DNA of 64,000 nucleotides, taken from positions 22,143 to 86,142 of the forward strand of contig NZ_MJEI01000087.1 of assembly GCF_002095395.1 (NCBI RefSeq), read 5' to 3'. Shown here piece after piece: positions 1 through 11,379 of this stretch; the first letter of the stretch is position 1; every line of letters starts with the position of its first letter. The position numbers were made by a program, and so were the translations under genes. The notes below the pieces were generated by a model. It saw nothing but the letters and a program-made list of their open reading frames with translations, was not told the origin of the DNA and did not search any database. Source of the DNA: Williamsia sp. 1135. Lineage in GTDB: Bacteria; Actinomycetota; Actinomycetes; Mycobacteriales; Mycobacteriaceae.

Positions 1-1383
1 GATCTCGATCTCGATCTCGGCCAACTCGTCGACGATCTTCTGCCGCTCGAGGGCCGCGAGTCGACGCAACTGCATCGCCAAGATGGCGTCGGCCTGGATC
101 TCGTCGACGTCGAGCAGGTCGATCAACCCGGTGCGGGCCAGGTCCACGGTCTGGGACCGACGGATCAACGCGATGACTTCATCAAGGGCATCAAGGGCTT
201 TGACGAGACCGCGCAGGATGTGTGCGCGCTCTTCGGCCTTACGCAGCCGGTAACGGGTCCGCCGGATGATGACGTCGATCTGGTGCTCCACGTACAGCCG
301 GATCATCTTGTCCAGCCGCAACGTTCGGGGCACGCCGTCGACGATCGAGAGCATGTTCACACCGAAACTGGTCTGCAACTGGCTGTGCTTGTAGAGATTG
401 TTCAGCACCACCTTCGCCACCGCGTCCCGGCGCAGGGTGACCACGATCTGCATGCCGACGCGGTCCGAGGACTCGTCGTCGATCCTGCTGATGCCCTTGA
501 GCTTTCCCTCGTTCACCTGCTCGGCGATCGACTGGATCATGTTGTCCGGGTTCACCTGATACGGCAATTCGGTGATCACGAGGGTCGTCGCACCCTTGTT
601 CTCCTCGATCCGCACCACGCCGCGCATACGGATACTGCCTCGCCCGGTGGTGTACGCGTCGCGGATGCCCTGGCCGCCGACAATCAGTCCGTACGTGGGG
701 AAGTCGGGTCCTTTGACGCGCTCCATGCAGGCGGCGAGCGTTGTCTCTTCGTCGGCCTCGTAGTTGTCGAGCGCCCAGAAGACGGCGTCGGCGACCTCAC
801 CGAGGTTGTGCGGTGGGATGTTGGTGGCCATGCCGACCGCGATGCCGCTCGAGCCGTTGATCAGCAGGTTGGGCACTCGCGAGGGCAGGACCGTCGGTTC
901 CTGCGTCTTGCCGTCGTAGTTCGGCGTGAAATCGACTGTCTCCTCACCGATGTCGCGCAGCATCTCCATCGCCAGCGGAGTCAGACGGGCTTCCGTGTAC
1001 CTCATGGCGGCGGCGCCGTCGTTACCGCGTGAACCGAAGTTTCCCTGGCCGTCGACCATCGGGTACCGCATCGACCACGGCTGCGCGAGGCGGACCAACG
1101 CGTCGTAGATCGCGGTGTCGCCGTGCGGATGGTAGTTACCCATGGTCTCCGCAACGGGTTTCGCGGATTTCACGTAGCTGCGGTCGGGCCGGAAACCGGC
1201 ATCGTTCATGGCATACAGCAGGCGGCGGTGTACCGGTTTGAGGCCGTCGCGGACCTCGGGCAGGGCACGTCCGACGATCACGCTCATGGCGTAATCGATG
1301 TAGCTGCGCTGCATCTCCTGCTGGATGTCTACGGGTTCGACGCGGTCGCCGGGGCCACCGTCCGGTGGCAAGGTGTCGGTCAT
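1..1383 (-). CDS. gyrA: DNA gyrase subunit A, N-terminal 461 residues (partial)
   Basis: Breakage-reunion subunit of gyrase, which introduces negative supercoils as an A2B2 complex with GyrB. The ATG at 1383 begins [10 protein letters not shown] and the frame stays open to base 1, so the C-terminal half, including the beta-pinwheel, lies outside the window. The catalytic tyrosine is Tyr129 in AMRYTEARL. The quinolone-resistance region reads [10 protein letters not shown], with Thr90, Ala91 and Asp94 in M. tuberculosis numbering. The last residues seen ([10 protein letters not shown]) come from three GATCTC hexamers, probably in the coiled-coil arm. It follows gyrB by 42 bp and is probably co-transcribed. 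Identity is certain from the translated motifs. Confidence 0.97.
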   Translation of the reverse strand, partial: MTDTLPPDGGPGDRVEPVDIQQEMQRSYIDYAMSVIVGRALPEVRDGLKPVHRRLLYAMNDAGFRPDRSYVKSAKPVAETMGNYHPHGDTAIYDALVRLAQPWSMRYPMVDGQGNFGSRGNDGAAAMRYTEARLTPLAMEMLRDIGEETVDFTPNYDGKTQEPTVLPSRVPNLLINGSSGIAVGMATNIPPHNLGEVADAVFWALDNYEADEETTLAACMERVKGPDFPTYGLIVGGQGIRDAYTTGRGSIRMRGVVRIEENKGATTLVITELPYQVNPDNMIQSIAEQVNEGKLKGISRIDDESSDRVGMQIVVTLRRDAVAKVVLNNLYKHSQLQTSFGVNMLSIVDGVPRTLRLDKMIRLYVEHQIDVIIRRTRYRLRKAEERAHILRGLVKALDALDEVIALIRRSQTVDLARTGLIDLLDVDEIQADAILAMQLRRLAALERQKIVDELAEIEIEI

Positions 1384-1425
1384 GAGTTCACTTTCGTCGT
1401 ATCAGGTTCGGCAGGTGAGGATGCG

Positions 1426-3615
<2,190 letters not shown>

Positions 3616-3727
3616 TTACATCGCCAATTCAGTCGCGCACGCGTGAGGCACCGGGCAGCACGGTATCGGCTGCTGAGTCCGGGGCCCTCGACGTGGCGGT
3701 CTACCCCGGTTCGGGGCAACTCCCTAC

Positions 3728-3733
3728 ATACTA
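3728..3733 (-). promoter_or_regulatory. possible -10 element upstream of gyrB
   Basis: Read on the minus strand this hexamer is TAGTAT, which fits the actinobacterial TANNNT -10 pattern and lies about 128 bp upstream of the gyrB GTG. No clear -35 was found at the right spacing. The 290-bp gap between dciA and gyrB is long enough to hold a separate gyrB promoter. Confidence 0.3.
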
Positions 3734-3890
3734 CTGGGTCATGCGACAAGGAATAGCCCTGCAACACCCCTGATGTCTCCGCAGACGGATTTTTTCGGTT
3801 TGCACCTAGTCCGACCGACGCTCCCGGCACGCCGTTGCCGCTCTGGCGGGATTCATCGCCCGTTGTGGCTTCGGGCCGACGCCTGCGGCG

Positions 3891-4436
3891 TCAGCCGTAC
3901 GTGTCGCGCGGTCCGCGACCCTTCACATGACGTTCACCTTTGCGCCACGAGGGGCTCTGCGGGCCGGTTATCCGGAGACTGGTCACCACGTTGTTGCCGG
4001 CCGCTGCAGCGATCTTCGCCAGGATCTGCGACTGGATCAGTCGCAGTTGGGTCGCCCAGGCAGTTGATTCGGCGGTGACGTGTAACACCTTGTCGCGCAA
4101 CATCTTGGGCTGGGCGTGCGCAGCTATCTCAGCCCCGACGATGCGGTCCCAGGCACCCATCACGGTCCCCTCGGAGATCTTCGAGTTCCAGCCCCGGCGA
4201 CCTGCGAGGTTGCCCGCGACCCTTCCCATCGGCTGCGGATCATGGACGTCGGGGCCGGCGCCGGTCCAGCCCCGTCGCGCGGCGGGCCGCGGTGTGGATG
4301 TCCTCTTGCTGGGGGACGCACGCCCCTGGCCCACCGATTTTCCTGCGGCGCGAGCGGCCGCGCGGGCGTCTTCGAGCGCCTTGCGGGCCATGTCGTATCC
4401 GCTGCCCTGTTCGGTGGACTCGGGCTCTTCGGCCAT
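3891..4436 (-). CDS. dciA: DciA-type DUF721 protein (Rv0004 homologue)
   Basis: About 181 residues, the length of the mycobacterial DUF721 protein that helps load or operate replicative helicase DnaB in bacteria lacking DnaC/DnaI. The N-terminal ~80 residues are basic and low in complexity. The DUF721 core begins near GAWDRIVGAEIAAHAQP and continues through VLHVTAESTAWATQLRL. The ATG at 4436 lies two bases after the recF stop; an in-frame TTG at 4442 would overlap that stop and cannot be excluded. The position between recF and gyrB is diagnostic. Function is inferred from family and synteny. Confidence 0.9.
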   Translation of the reverse strand: MAEEPESTEQGSGYDMARKALEDARAAARAAGKSVGQGRASPSKRTSTPRPAARRGWTGAGPDVHDPQPMGRVAGNLAGRRGWNSKISEGTVMGAWDRIVGAEIAAHAQPKMLRDKVLHVTAESTAWATQLRLIQSQILAKIAAAAGNNVVTSLRITGPQSPSWRKGERHVKGRGPRDTYG

Positions 4437-4438
4437 GA

Positions 4439-5602
4439 TCAACTCACCAGTTCCGAGGTCCGGACGCCATCTGCCTCGACGATGTTCACCGAGACCGTCC
4501 TGCCACCGATCGAGGCGGGTATGTCATCGGCGACGGCCGCGGTGATGAGGACCTGTTCGGCGGTTCCGGCGACATCGGCCAGTTTCTCACGGCGACGGGC
4601 ATCGAGTTCGGCGAAGACGTCGTCGAGCAGGAGTACCGGTTCCGCCCCGTCCGAACGCACCAGTTCCACCGAACCGAGTCGCAGCGCCAGTGCCAGTGAC
4701 CACGACTCCCCGTGGCTGGCGAATCCCTTGGCCGTCTCCGTCCCGAGCAACAGTTCGATGTCGTCTCGGTGGGGTCCGACCAGACACACTCCCCGGTCGA
4801 TCTCCTTCTGACGCAGGGTCCCGAGATCGTTGAGCATCGCCGCCTCGATGTATTCCACGTCCGCCGCCTCCCCCGGCGGTGGCCCGATGTCCACGGAGAT
4901 CGACGGCCGATACCGCATACCGGCCGGCCGCGACTGTGGTGCGATGGTTGAATACGACTGTTGCACATGGGGTTCCAGCTCACGAACCAGATCTATCCGC
5001 GCCGCGGTCACCTGCGCTCCGAAGTCGGCGAGCTGAGCATCCCACACGTCCAAGGTGCTGATCACCGACTCTCCGTCACCACGCCGCAGTGCCGACGACG
5101 CAGTCTTGAGCAGGGCGGCACGCTGACGGAGCACCCGATCGTAATCCGCCTTCGCAGCCGCCCACCGCGGTCCCCGCATCGCGATGAGTTCGTCGACGAA
5201 CCGACGCCGCTCGCCCGGGTCACCCCGGACGAGCGCGAGATCCTCCGGTGCGAACATGACAGTCCGCAGGATCCCGAGGATGTCGCGGGGGCGCCGGCAC
5301 GGGGCGCCGTTGATCGCAGCCTTGTTCGCCCGCGCTCCACCGATCAGCAGGTCGACGGTCAGCTCACGCCCGTCGTTCTCGACGGTGGCCGACACTTTCG
5401 CCTGGTCGGCACCGGTTCTGATGAGCGGCGCATCGGTGCTCACCCGATGTGATCTCAGGCCGGCGAGATAGTAGAGCGCCTCAAGCAGATTCGTCTTGCC
5501 GAAACCGTTGCTTCCCACGAAAAGCGTTGTGCCGGTATCTAGTTCGACGGAAACATCTTCCCACGAGCGGAAGTTGCGCAGGCCCAGGTTGCGGACGAAC
5601 AC
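4439..5602 (-). CDS. recF: DNA replication and repair protein RecF
   Basis: SMC-like ATPase that helps load RecA at single-strand gaps, 387 residues. Walker A is GSNGFGKTN (about 30-38). The C-terminal ABC-type end contains LLLDDVFAELD (Walker B and D-loop). The start is GTG at 5602, giving FVRNLGLRNFRSW; an in-frame TGA four codons upstream rules out a longer protein. It follows gnd by 23 bp and abuts dciA, so the cluster gnd-recF-dciA-gyrB-gyrA is probably at least partly an operon. Confidence 0.96.
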   Translation of the reverse strand: MFVRNLGLRNFRSWEDVSVELDTGTTLFVGSNGFGKTNLLEALYYLAGLRSHRVSTDAPLIRTGADQAKVSATVENDGRELTVDLLIGGARANKAAINGAPCRRPRDILGILRTVMFAPEDLALVRGDPGERRRFVDELIAMRGPRWAAAKADYDRVLRQRAALLKTASSALRRGDGESVISTLDVWDAQLADFGAQVTAARIDLVRELEPHVQQSYSTIAPQSRPAGMRYRPSISVDIGPPPGEAADVEYIEAAMLNDLGTLRQKEIDRGVCLVGPHRDDIELLLGTETAKGFASHGESWSLALALRLGSVELVRSDGAEPVLLLDDVFAELDARRREKLADVAGTAEQVLITAAVADDIPASIGGRTVSVNIVEADGVRTSELVS

Positions 5603-5625
5603 CTCGTCAGATCAACTCCCGCAAG

Positions 5626-6525
5626 TCACTCGGACGACGCGGACTTGGGAACCACCGAATGACCGCCGAACTGGTTGCGCAAGGCCGAGACCGCCTTGAG
5701 TGCGGGTGAGCCGCCCTCTTGCCGGGATGCAAAACGTGCGAACAGCGCTGCGGAAATGACGTTGGCAGGCACCGAATGGCGGATGGCTTCTTCGACCGTC
5801 CAGCGTCCTTCACCGGAATCGGTTGTGTAGTCGGAGATCTCGGCCAGACCGGGATCCTCCTGCAACGCCTTGACCAGGAGTTCGAGCAGCCACGACCGCA
5901 CGACGGTGCCGTTGGTCCAGGCCCGCAGGGTGCCGGTGACATCTTCGATGAGCGGTTCGGCGTCGAGGATCTCGTATCCCTCGCCATAGGCATGCATCAG
6001 TCCGTACTCGATGCCGTTGTGCACCATTTTGGCGTAGTGACCTGCACCGACCTGCCCGGCATGGACGAATCCGTCGGCACGCTCGCCCGGCGGGCGTAGC
6101 GCGTCGAAGATCGGCATCGCGCGGGCGACATCGTCCTTGGCTCCGCCACACATCAGGCCGTAACCGTTCTCCAGACCCCAGACGCCGCCGGATACACCAC
6201 AGTCGATGTAGCTGATTCCTTTGGCGCTCAACAGTTCTGCGTTGATGGCGTCGTCGGTGTACTTCGAGTTGCCGCCGTCGATCACGAGATCACCGGGTGA
6301 CAGGGTCTCCGAGAGGGTGCGCACGGTGGACCTGGTCGGTTCCCCGGAGGGGACCATGACCCAGACGATCCGCGGCGCGTCGAGCGCCTCAGTGAGTGCG
6401 GCGAGGGAGCCGACGTCGGTGACCTCAGGCCGTGGGTCGTACCCGACGACCTCGATGCCTGCATCCTTGATGCGGGTGCGCATGAAGCCACCCATTTTGC
6501 CGAGTCCCACCAAACCCATTTGCAT
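5626..6525 (-). CDS. gnd: 6-phosphogluconate dehydrogenase, decarboxylating (short form)
   Basis: Oxidative decarboxylation of 6-phosphogluconate to ribulose 5-phosphate. At 299 residues it belongs to the short class, often NAD-dependent, rather than the ~470-residue class. Visible motifs are the Rossmann fingerprint GLVGLGKMGG at the N-terminus, VIDGGNSKYTDD, CGVSGGVWG and the catalytic-lysine segment GHYAKMVHNGIEYG. ATG at 6525 follows AAGGAGTG. The gene sits between dnaN and recF, as in Rhodococcus, Nocardia and Streptomyces but not M. tuberculosis. Cofactor preference is inferred from length class only. Confidence 0.94.
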   Translation of the reverse strand: MQMGLVGLGKMGGFMRTRIKDAGIEVVGYDPRPEVTDVGSLAALTEALDAPRIVWVMVPSGEPTRSTVRTLSETLSPGDLVIDGGNSKYTDDAINAELLSAKGISYIDCGVSGGVWGLENGYGLMCGGAKDDVARAMPIFDALRPPGERADGFVHAGQVGAGHYAKMVHNGIEYGLMHAYGEGYEILDAEPLIEDVTGTLRAWTNGTVVRSWLLELLVKALQEDPGLAEISDYTTDSGEGRWTVEEAIRHSVPANVISAALFARFASRQEGGSPALKAVSALRNQFGGHSVVPKSASSE

Positions 6526-6615
6526 GGTCGATCACTCCTTCGCCGATGACGTCTCGCTGCGGTCCGGATTCCGCTGCAACCATTGTTGTCCAGCGGCGCC
6601 GGTGCCGCTCATCTT

Positions 6616-7785
6616 TCAGCCCGGCAAGCGGACCGGCATCAGCAGATACGTGTACTCGCTGTTGGGTGCTGCATAGGCGCCGTTGTCGTCAGGTGTGGGC
6701 TCGGAGTCGGAACCAGGACGCAGTACCGCGGGACGTGACGGGGTCGTGAATCCGAAATCGACCGTCCCGGCATGCAGCGAACCGAGACCGTCGAGCAGGT
6801 ATCCCGGGTTGAAGGCGATGGTCAGCGGGTCGCCGTAGAACTTCACGTCGACCTGCTCTTCAGCGCGACCTGCGTCGTCGCCGCCCGCGGTCAGCAGCAC
6901 GGTGTCCTCACCGAACTCGAGTCGCACCTGTGCACCGCGCTCGGCGACCAGGGCAACGCGCTTGATCGCCTCGGTCAGCGGACCGATCTCGATGTTGGCG
7001 ACCGAGGTGTGACTCGGCGGCAGCAGTTGCCGGAACTTCGGGAACTCGGCATCGAGCAGACGGGTGGTCGTGCGCCGCCCGGATCCGAGGATGCCCAGCA
7101 GACCGTCCGCGCCGATGCTCCCTCCGGAGCCGAATGCCAGTCCGACGGCCGAGGTGCCGTCGGATCCGGCGGTTCTGGCGGCTTCGGCCAACGTCTTGGC
7201 GGGCACCAGCACCGCGGAGGTGGTGTCGGCGACCTCTGGAGTCCAGGTGAGCTCGCGAACCGCGAGGCGAAACCGGTCCGTTGCGGCGAGCACGACGGTG
7301 TTGTTGTCGATTTCGAGGCGGATGCCCGTCAGCATGGGCAGGGTGTCGTCTTTGCCTGCTGCGATGGCGACCTGCGTGATCGCTTCAGCGAAGACGTCCG
7401 ACGGGATGGATCCGGTGTTCTCCGGGACGTCGGGCAGCTGGGGGTAATCCTCCACCGGCATCGTCGGCAGCGAGAACTTGGCACTGCCACAGACGATCGC
7501 GACGCGTGTTCCGTCGAGTTGCACGTCCACGGGTTTGGCCGGGAGGGCCCGGGTGATGTCGGCAAGCAGCTTGCCGGACACCAGCACCTGGCCTTCGTCG
7601 GCCACCTCGGCCGAGACGTTGACCTGTGCCGAGACCTCGAAGTCGAACCCCGACACCGAGAGACCGGTGTCGGTGACCGTCAGCAGCACACCGCCAAGGA
7701 CCGGTACCGGAGGCCGGCTCGGCAGGCTACGTGCAACCCACGCGACCGAATCTGCGAACTCGTCGCGAGTCACCCGAAACTTCAT
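6616..7785 (-). CDS. dnaN: DNA polymerase III sliding clamp (beta subunit)
   Basis: Processivity clamp, 389 residues, three topologically similar domains. The start is the ATG at 7785 ([16 protein letters not shown]), the standard N-terminus; the reading frame remains open further upstream into the origin region, but that part is not clamp sequence. The C-terminus [12 protein letters not shown] is the conserved end of the family. It is transcribed in the same direction as dnaA, across the presumed oriC. Confidence 0.96.
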   Translation of the reverse strand: MKFRVTRDEFADSVAWVARSLPSRPPVPVLGGVLLTVTDTGLSVSGFDFEVSAQVNVSAEVADEGQVLVSGKLLADITRALPAKPVDVQLDGTRVAIVCGSAKFSLPTMPVEDYPQLPDVPENTGSIPSDVFAEAITQVAIAAGKDDTLPMLTGIRLEIDNNTVVLAATDRFRLAVRELTWTPEVADTTSAVLVPAKTLAEAARTAGSDGTSAVGLAFGSGGSIGADGLLGILGSGRRTTTRLLDAEFPKFRQLLPPSHTSVANIEIGPLTEAIKRVALVAERGAQVRLEFGEDTVLLTAGGDDAGRAEEQVDVKFYGDPLTIAFNPGYLLDGLGSLHAGTVDFGFTTPSRPAVLRPGSDSEPTPDDNGAYAAPNSEYTYLLMPVRLPG

Positions 7786-7962
7786 CGTGTTCAGCTTGCC
7801 CTTCTGGTTGTTCGAGCTGAGCCTGCTCCGGTGCGAAGACAGCCTTCGACCGTGCGGCGTGCGCCAGGGTCTCCACTCTAAGGCGGATGACAAGTATTCG
7901 GTGCCGATGGGGTCGGCTCGGCTTCTTGAGATTCTGCCCAGGCCGATGCCTGTGGAGACGAC

Positions 7963-7971
7963 TTGTGCACA
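7963..7971 (+). other. DnaA box, perfect TTGTGCACA
   Basis: Exact match to the actinobacterial DnaA box TTGTGCACA, immediately dnaN-side of the AT-rich stretch. A weaker reverse box, TGTGGAGAC, lies at 7951-7959. Confidence 0.75.
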
Positions 7972-7975
7972 CCCT

Positions 7976-8022
7976 TGCTTTTAAAGAGCTTTGTTGAGAG
8001 ATAAATTCTTCGTAGTAATAGG
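7976..8022. other. AT-rich stretch, candidate DNA unwinding element
   Basis: A markedly AT-rich run (for example TTTTAAAGAG and GAGATAAATTC) in otherwise GC-rich DNA, flanked by DnaA boxes at 7963 and 8034. This is the arrangement expected for the strand-opening site. Unwinding was not tested. Confidence 0.55.
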
Positions 8023-8033
8023 TCCTGTGAATT

Positions 8034-8042
8034 TGTGGATGA
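8034..8042 (-). other. DnaA box, reverse orientation
   Basis: TGTGGATGA on the plus strand reads TCATCCACA on the minus strand, one mismatch from TTATCCACA. It lies on the dnaA side of the AT-rich stretch. Confidence 0.55.
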
Positions 8043-8157
8043 CAGGCAGATTCGGCTGGTATCGGCACCGGAGGCCTGGGGGCGAAATGTCAGTCGCGCG
8101 TGAACCAACGTGACGTGCATGTGAACGGGACGCCTCGGTTCGGGAAAGGTGCACTGT

Positions 8158-8198
8158 CTATCCACAGATTTCGGTAGTTATCCACCGGCTTGTACACA
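8158..8198 (+). other. cluster of three DnaA boxes
   Basis: Three same-strand boxes, each one mismatch from consensus: CTATCCACA (8158-8166), TTATCCACC (8178-8186) and TTGTACACA (8190-8198). The spacing is 20 and 12 bp between starts. This is the densest box array in the gap. Confidence 0.65.
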
Positions 8199-8305
8199 GG
8201 CAGATCTGCTCGTGGCAGAGGTTGTGATTCTGGCGGAAACGTATCCAAAGTCTCATCGTTGGGTTGAGAGTGTGGCGCCGCCGGCGGGCCATGGGACGCG
8301 TCGAA

Positions 8306-8346
8306 CGTGCCGTTTGGGACGCCGACTCGGCGCGCGCAACGGCACG
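8306..8346. repeat. inverted repeat beside the 21-bp array
   Basis: CGTGCCGTT (8306-8314) pairs perfectly with AACGGCACG (8338-8346), with a smaller inner palindrome GCCGACTCGGC in the loop. The right arm is the start of the first 21-bp repeat. It could act as a dnaA terminator or an origin structure; no T-run follows. Confidence 0.5.
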
Positions 8347-8423
8347 ATGAAGGCGCGCAACGGCACGCTCGATGCATGGAAGGGCACGCTCGACGCATGA
8401 AAGGGCACGATCAACGTGCGTGA
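8340..8423. repeat. four tandem 21-bp repeats downstream of dnaA
   Basis: Units are 8340-8360, 8361-8381, 8382-8402 and 8403-8423. Each begins with C/G GGCACG followed by A/C T and shares the pattern GGCACGMTSRANGC. Units 2 and 3 are the most alike. The array ends 24 bp from the dnaA stop. Period 21 is two helical turns, so a protein bound to each unit would lie on one face. No function is known to me. Confidence 0.75.
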
Positions 8424-8447
8424 GAGCCCGGTGAAAGGGCGGCAGAG

Positions 8448-10025
8448 CTAGCGGCGCGAGCGCTGTTTGATGCGCGCGGTGAGTTCTTGGACCTGGTCGT
8501 ACACACGACGACGCTCGGCCATCTCCTTGCGGATCTTCTTGTCCGCATACATGACCGTGGTGTGGTCCCGGTCGAACGTCTCGCCGATTTTCGGCAGGGA
8601 GAGGTCGGTCAGTTCGCGACACAGGTACATGGCGATCTGACGGGCCTGCGCGATTGACCTGGTCTTACCCGGCCCGCGGAGCTCCTCGATGCTGATGTCG
8701 AAGTACTCGGCGTTGACCGCGAGGATGGTGGCCGCGGTGATCTCCAGACTCGCCGAATCGGGTAGCAGAGCCTGTAGGACGACGTCGGCGAGTGCGGTGT
8801 CGAGTTCAGAGTGATTGAGCGAGGCGAAGGCCGTGACCCGGATCAGTGCGCCCTCGAGTTCACGGATGTTGCGTTCGATCTTCGAGGCGATCAGTTCGAG
8901 GACGTCGTCGGGTACCCGGATGTCGTCCATCTGTGCCTTCTTGCGCAGGATGGCGATCCGGGTCTCCAGCTCAGGTGGCTGAACGTCGGTGATCAGACCC
9001 CATTCGAAGCGGGTCCGCAGGCGATCTTCAAGCGTCGCAAGCTGTTTGGGTGGCCGATCCGAAGAGACCACGATCTGCTTGTTCGCGTTGTGCAAGGTGT
9101 TGAAGGTGTGGAAGAACTCTTCCTGGATACCTTCTTTGCCCTCGAGGAACTGGATGTCGTCGACGAGGAGGACGTCCATGTCGCGGTATCGGCGTTTGAA
9201 CGCCACCCGGCGGTCATCACGCAACGAGTTGATGAAGTCGTTGGTGAACTCTTCGGTGGAGACGTACTTGACCCGCATCCCCGGGAAGAGTCGTTGTGCG
9301 TAGTGTCCGGCCGCATGGAGCAGGTGGGTCTTGCCGAGGCCTGATTCACCCCAGATGAACAGCGGGTTGTAGGCCCGCGCCGGTGCCTCGGAGATCGCCA
9401 CCGCGGCTGCGTGTGCGAACCGGTTGGAGGCGCCGATGACGAATGTCTCGAAGGTGTACTTCGAGTTCAGGCTCGAGTCGCCACTGGAATCCGACTTCGC
9501 CCCTGAGTCGGCCGAGAAATAACTCGACCATTCGCCGCCGTTGCCGCTGGCTCTGGTCAGATCGCGGTCGCGGTCGGCGAACGTCTCGGGCGGAGGAGAG
9601 ATGTCGGTACGTCCGGGGATCTCCGTACGTCCATAACCGTCGGGGCGCGCCAGCCGTGAGCTGCCGTAGTCGTCCACCGGTAGTGGTCGACTGTCCTCGT
9701 CGGGGAGTTCGGGTGCGCCGCCTGGCACTGAATCGGCGGCGATCGGGTCGATGCGAACGGCCAGATCCACGGTGTGTCCGAGATGGCGGCTGAGCGCAGA
9801 AACGATCGGTTCGCGGAGTCCGCGCTCGATCTGTTCCTGAACCCGCGGGGTCGGCACGGTCAAGAGTGCGAAGCCCTCGGCGAGGGTCAGCGGCCGGACG
9901 AGGGAGAGCCAGGCCTTCTGTTGTTTGGACAACGGGATCCGGTTGCCGGCGGTGTCGTCATTGAGCTCGGTGACCACCTGGTGCCAGATCACGCTGAAAG
10001 AATCGTGATCGGAATCGGCTGGCAT
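8448..10025 (-). CDS. dnaA: chromosomal replication initiator DnaA
   Basis: AAA+ initiator that binds DnaA boxes and opens oriC, 525 residues. Domain I ([13 protein letters not shown]) is followed by a Pro/Gly/Asp-rich linker to about residue 195. The AAA+ domain has Walker [10 protein letters not shown] and Walker [14 protein letters not shown], and the C-terminal helix-turn-helix carries the signature [14 protein letters not shown]. The start is ATG 10025 ([12 protein letters not shown]) because AGGAGGG lies 6 bases upstream; an in-frame ATG 13 codons earlier lacks such a site. The promoter-proximal DnaA boxes at 10055-10075 suggest autoregulation. Confidence 0.97.
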   Translation of the reverse strand: MPADSDHDSFSVIWHQVVTELNDDTAGNRIPLSKQQKAWLSLVRPLTLAEGFALLTVPTPRVQEQIERGLREPIVSALSRHLGHTVDLAVRIDPIAADSVPGGAPELPDEDSRPLPVDDYGSSRLARPDGYGRTEIPGRTDISPPPETFADRDRDLTRASGNGGEWSSYFSADSGAKSDSSGDSSLNSKYTFETFVIGASNRFAHAAAVAISEAPARAYNPLFIWGESGLGKTHLLHAAGHYAQRLFPGMRVKYVSTEEFTNDFINSLRDDRRVAFKRRYRDMDVLLVDDIQFLEGKEGIQEEFFHTFNTLHNANKQIVVSSDRPPKQLATLEDRLRTRFEWGLITDVQPPELETRIAILRKKAQMDDIRVPDDVLELIASKIERNIRELEGALIRVTAFASLNHSELDTALADVVLQALLPDSASLEITAATILAVNAEYFDISIEELRGPGKTRSIAQARQIAMYLCRELTDLSLPKIGETFDRDHTTVMYADKKIRKEMAERRRVYDQVQELTARIKQRSRR

Positions 10026-10054
10026 GGTCGTCCCTCCTGGTGGTTCGTCACCAA

Positions 10055-10075
10055 TTGTCCACACCGTTATCCACA
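10055..10075 (+). promoter_or_regulatory. two DnaA boxes upstream of dnaA
   Basis: TTGTCCACA (10055-10063) and TTATCCACA (10067-10075), the latter an exact E. coli-type R box. They are 12 bp apart and 30-50 bp upstream of the dnaA start. The position suggests autoregulation of dnaA or a second origin element. Confidence 0.7.
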
Positions 10076-10283
10076 GGTGTGGAGCAATAGGAAGACACAG
10101 CGAACCCCAGAAGGGTTAACGCGATTCCGCCCCGGGTGGATAGCTTGGGTGAAGTTAACAGAGATCGGCGCGGGGCCACAACTGAACACCACATGTTGCA
10201 GGTAAAGGCAAGAATCTCCCCGGAACAGGCGTGTCGAACAACGATGTCGCAGGTCGCGGGTGTTTCATGCATCCGGCCGCAGT

Positions 10284-10312
10284 TTGACCCTGACGCCGGT
10301 CATCAGTAGTCT
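10284..10312 (+). promoter_or_regulatory. candidate sigma-70-type promoter for rpmH
   Basis: TTGACC (10284-10289), a 17-bp spacer and TAGTCT (10307-10312). Both hexamers and the spacing fit an SigA-type promoter, about 150 bp upstream of the rpmH start. Confidence 0.4.
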
Positions 10313-10463
10313 CGAACGGTCGCCGATCGTCGATTCCGGCTACTCATCTCAGCGCCCTCAGGGGCTGGCAGGTAGCCGACGCATCGAGGTAGCGACCAGA
10401 CCACCGATTAACAAGCTGGGCTCAATCATGGACGCGAGCCCGTCACTATGAGGAGATTTGGCC

Positions 10464-10607
10464 GTGGCCAAGGGCAAGCGGACTTTCCAACCGAACAACC
10501 GTCGTCGCGCACGTGTGCATGGCTTCCGGCTGCGTATGCGTACCCGTGCGGGACGCGCAATCGTCAACACCCGTCGCCGCAAGGGACGCGCGAGTCTCAC
10601 GGCCTGA
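10464..10607 (+). CDS. rpmH: 50S ribosomal protein L34
   Basis: 47-residue ribosomal protein, highly basic. It starts with GTG at 10464 ([20 protein letters not shown]) and ends [11 protein letters not shown] before TGA at 10605. AGGAGA lies 7 bases upstream of the start. The universal L34 signature ([13 protein letters not shown]...HGFRLRMRT) is complete. It heads the rpmH-rnpA-yidD-yidC-khpB cluster, divergent from dnaA. Confidence 0.97.
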   Translation: MAKGKRTFQPNNRRRARVHGFRLRMRTRAGRAIVNTRRRKGRASLTA

Positions 10608-10651
10608 GTCGGCCGCGGTATCGCAGCCTGCGTAGCCGGCCGCAACTTATC

Positions 10652-11020
10652 GTGTTGGCACCACCGAACCGGATCACCCGGAGGTCAGACTTCACCCGCA
10701 TCCTCAAGCAAGGGGTGCGGGTTGGTCGGCGTGATGTGATCGCGCACGTGTTGGTGCCGTCCGAGCCCGACCTCATCACCTCCGGTGGTCCGAGGTTCGG
10801 GCTGATCGTCGGCAAGTCTGTCGGCAACTCGGTGATTCGCCACGCGGTCTCACGTCGCCTGCGTGCTGCCGCTCGACCGCTTCTCGACGACTGCGATCCT
10901 GCGGCGATGGTCGTGGTACGCGCACTCGGTGGCAGTGCGAACTGCTCGCAGCCGGATCTCGAACGACAGTTGTCGTCGGCAGTCAACACGGCAATGCGTC
11001 GCATCGAGGCGACTGTGTGA
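10652..11020 (+). CDS. rnpA: ribonuclease P protein component
   Basis: Protein cofactor of RNase P, which matures tRNA 5' ends; 122 residues. The proposed start is GTG 10652 ([21 protein letters not shown]), as the N-terminal RITRRSDF segment is the usual beginning; TTG 10655 is the alternative. The RNA-binding signature appears as [17 protein letters not shown], an actinobacterial variant in which RNR is RHAV. It lies 44 bp after rpmH and overlaps yidD by one base (TGATG). Confidence 0.93.
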   Translation: MLAPPNRITRRSDFTRILKQGVRVGRRDVIAHVLVPSEPDLITSGGPRFGLIVGKSVGNSVIRHAVSRRLRAAARPLLDDCDPAAMVVVRALGGSANCSQPDLERQLSSAVNTAMRRIEATV

Positions 11021-11376
11021 TGGCGAGCCCCCGCGGCGTACGCAGGTCGACCTTCGCCACCTGGCCTCGCAGAGCGATCATCTTCTTGATCGAGCTCTAC
11101 CGCACGTGGGTCTCCCCCATGCGACTGCCTACCTGTCGTTTCGAACCGACATGCAGTACTTATGCCGTCGAGGCACTGACCGAGTACGGCGCACTCCGTG
11201 GAGGACTGTTGTCGTTGATACGGCTCGCGAAGTGCGGACCCTGGCACAAGCCAGGCTACGACCCCATTCCTGAGCGCCGGAACGCCGATGACGAGCACAC
11301 TTGCCGGCAGCAACCTGCGGAACTCGACCCAAACGCGGCCAAAGAGCCGGATCTTGTTGTAACAGTGAGGAACTGA
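11020..11376 (+). CDS. yidD: membrane protein insertion efficiency factor YidD
   Basis: Small amphipathic protein thought to assist YidC insertion of membrane proteins. The 118-residue product contains the family hallmarks [21 protein letters not shown] and [14 protein letters not shown]. The ATG at 11020 overlaps the rnpA stop; a GTG one codon earlier is possible. The C-terminal ~30 residues (after the PIP motif) are a charged, poorly conserved tail. It ends 3 bp before yidC, consistent with coupled translation. Confidence 0.92.
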   Translation: MASPRGVRRSTFATWPRRAIIFLIELYRTWVSPMRLPTCRFEPTCSTYAVEALTEYGALRGGLLSLIRLAKCGPWHKPGYDPIPERRNADDEHTCRQQPAELDPNAAKEPDLVVTVRN

Positions 11377-11379
11377 CGC

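Larger units (their letters stand above)
7786..8447. other. oriC region, dnaN-dnaA intergenic
   Basis: This 662-bp non-coding gap lies between dnaA and dnaN, the position of oriC in mycobacteria and relatives. It holds a perfect TTGTGCACA box (7963-7971), a reverse box TGTGGATGA (8034-8042), a three-box cluster at 8158-8198, an AT-rich stretch at 7976-8022, an inverted repeat at 8306-8346 and four 21-bp repeats at 8340-8423. Nothing coding was recognised. The assignment rests on position and box content. Confidence 0.85.
10026..10463. other. dnaA-rpmH divergent intergenic region
   Basis: A 438-bp non-coding gap between divergent dnaA and rpmH. It contains two strong DnaA boxes close to dnaA, a weak reverse box GGTGGATAG (10135-10143), two GTTAAC palindromes near 10115 and 10155, and a rpmH-facing promoter candidate at 10284-10312. 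No gene was seen. Confidence 0.7.

Noticed and set aside
1..20. GATCTC hexamer repeat at the window start
   Set aside because: Three copies only, and fully explained as Glu-Ile codons of gyrA.
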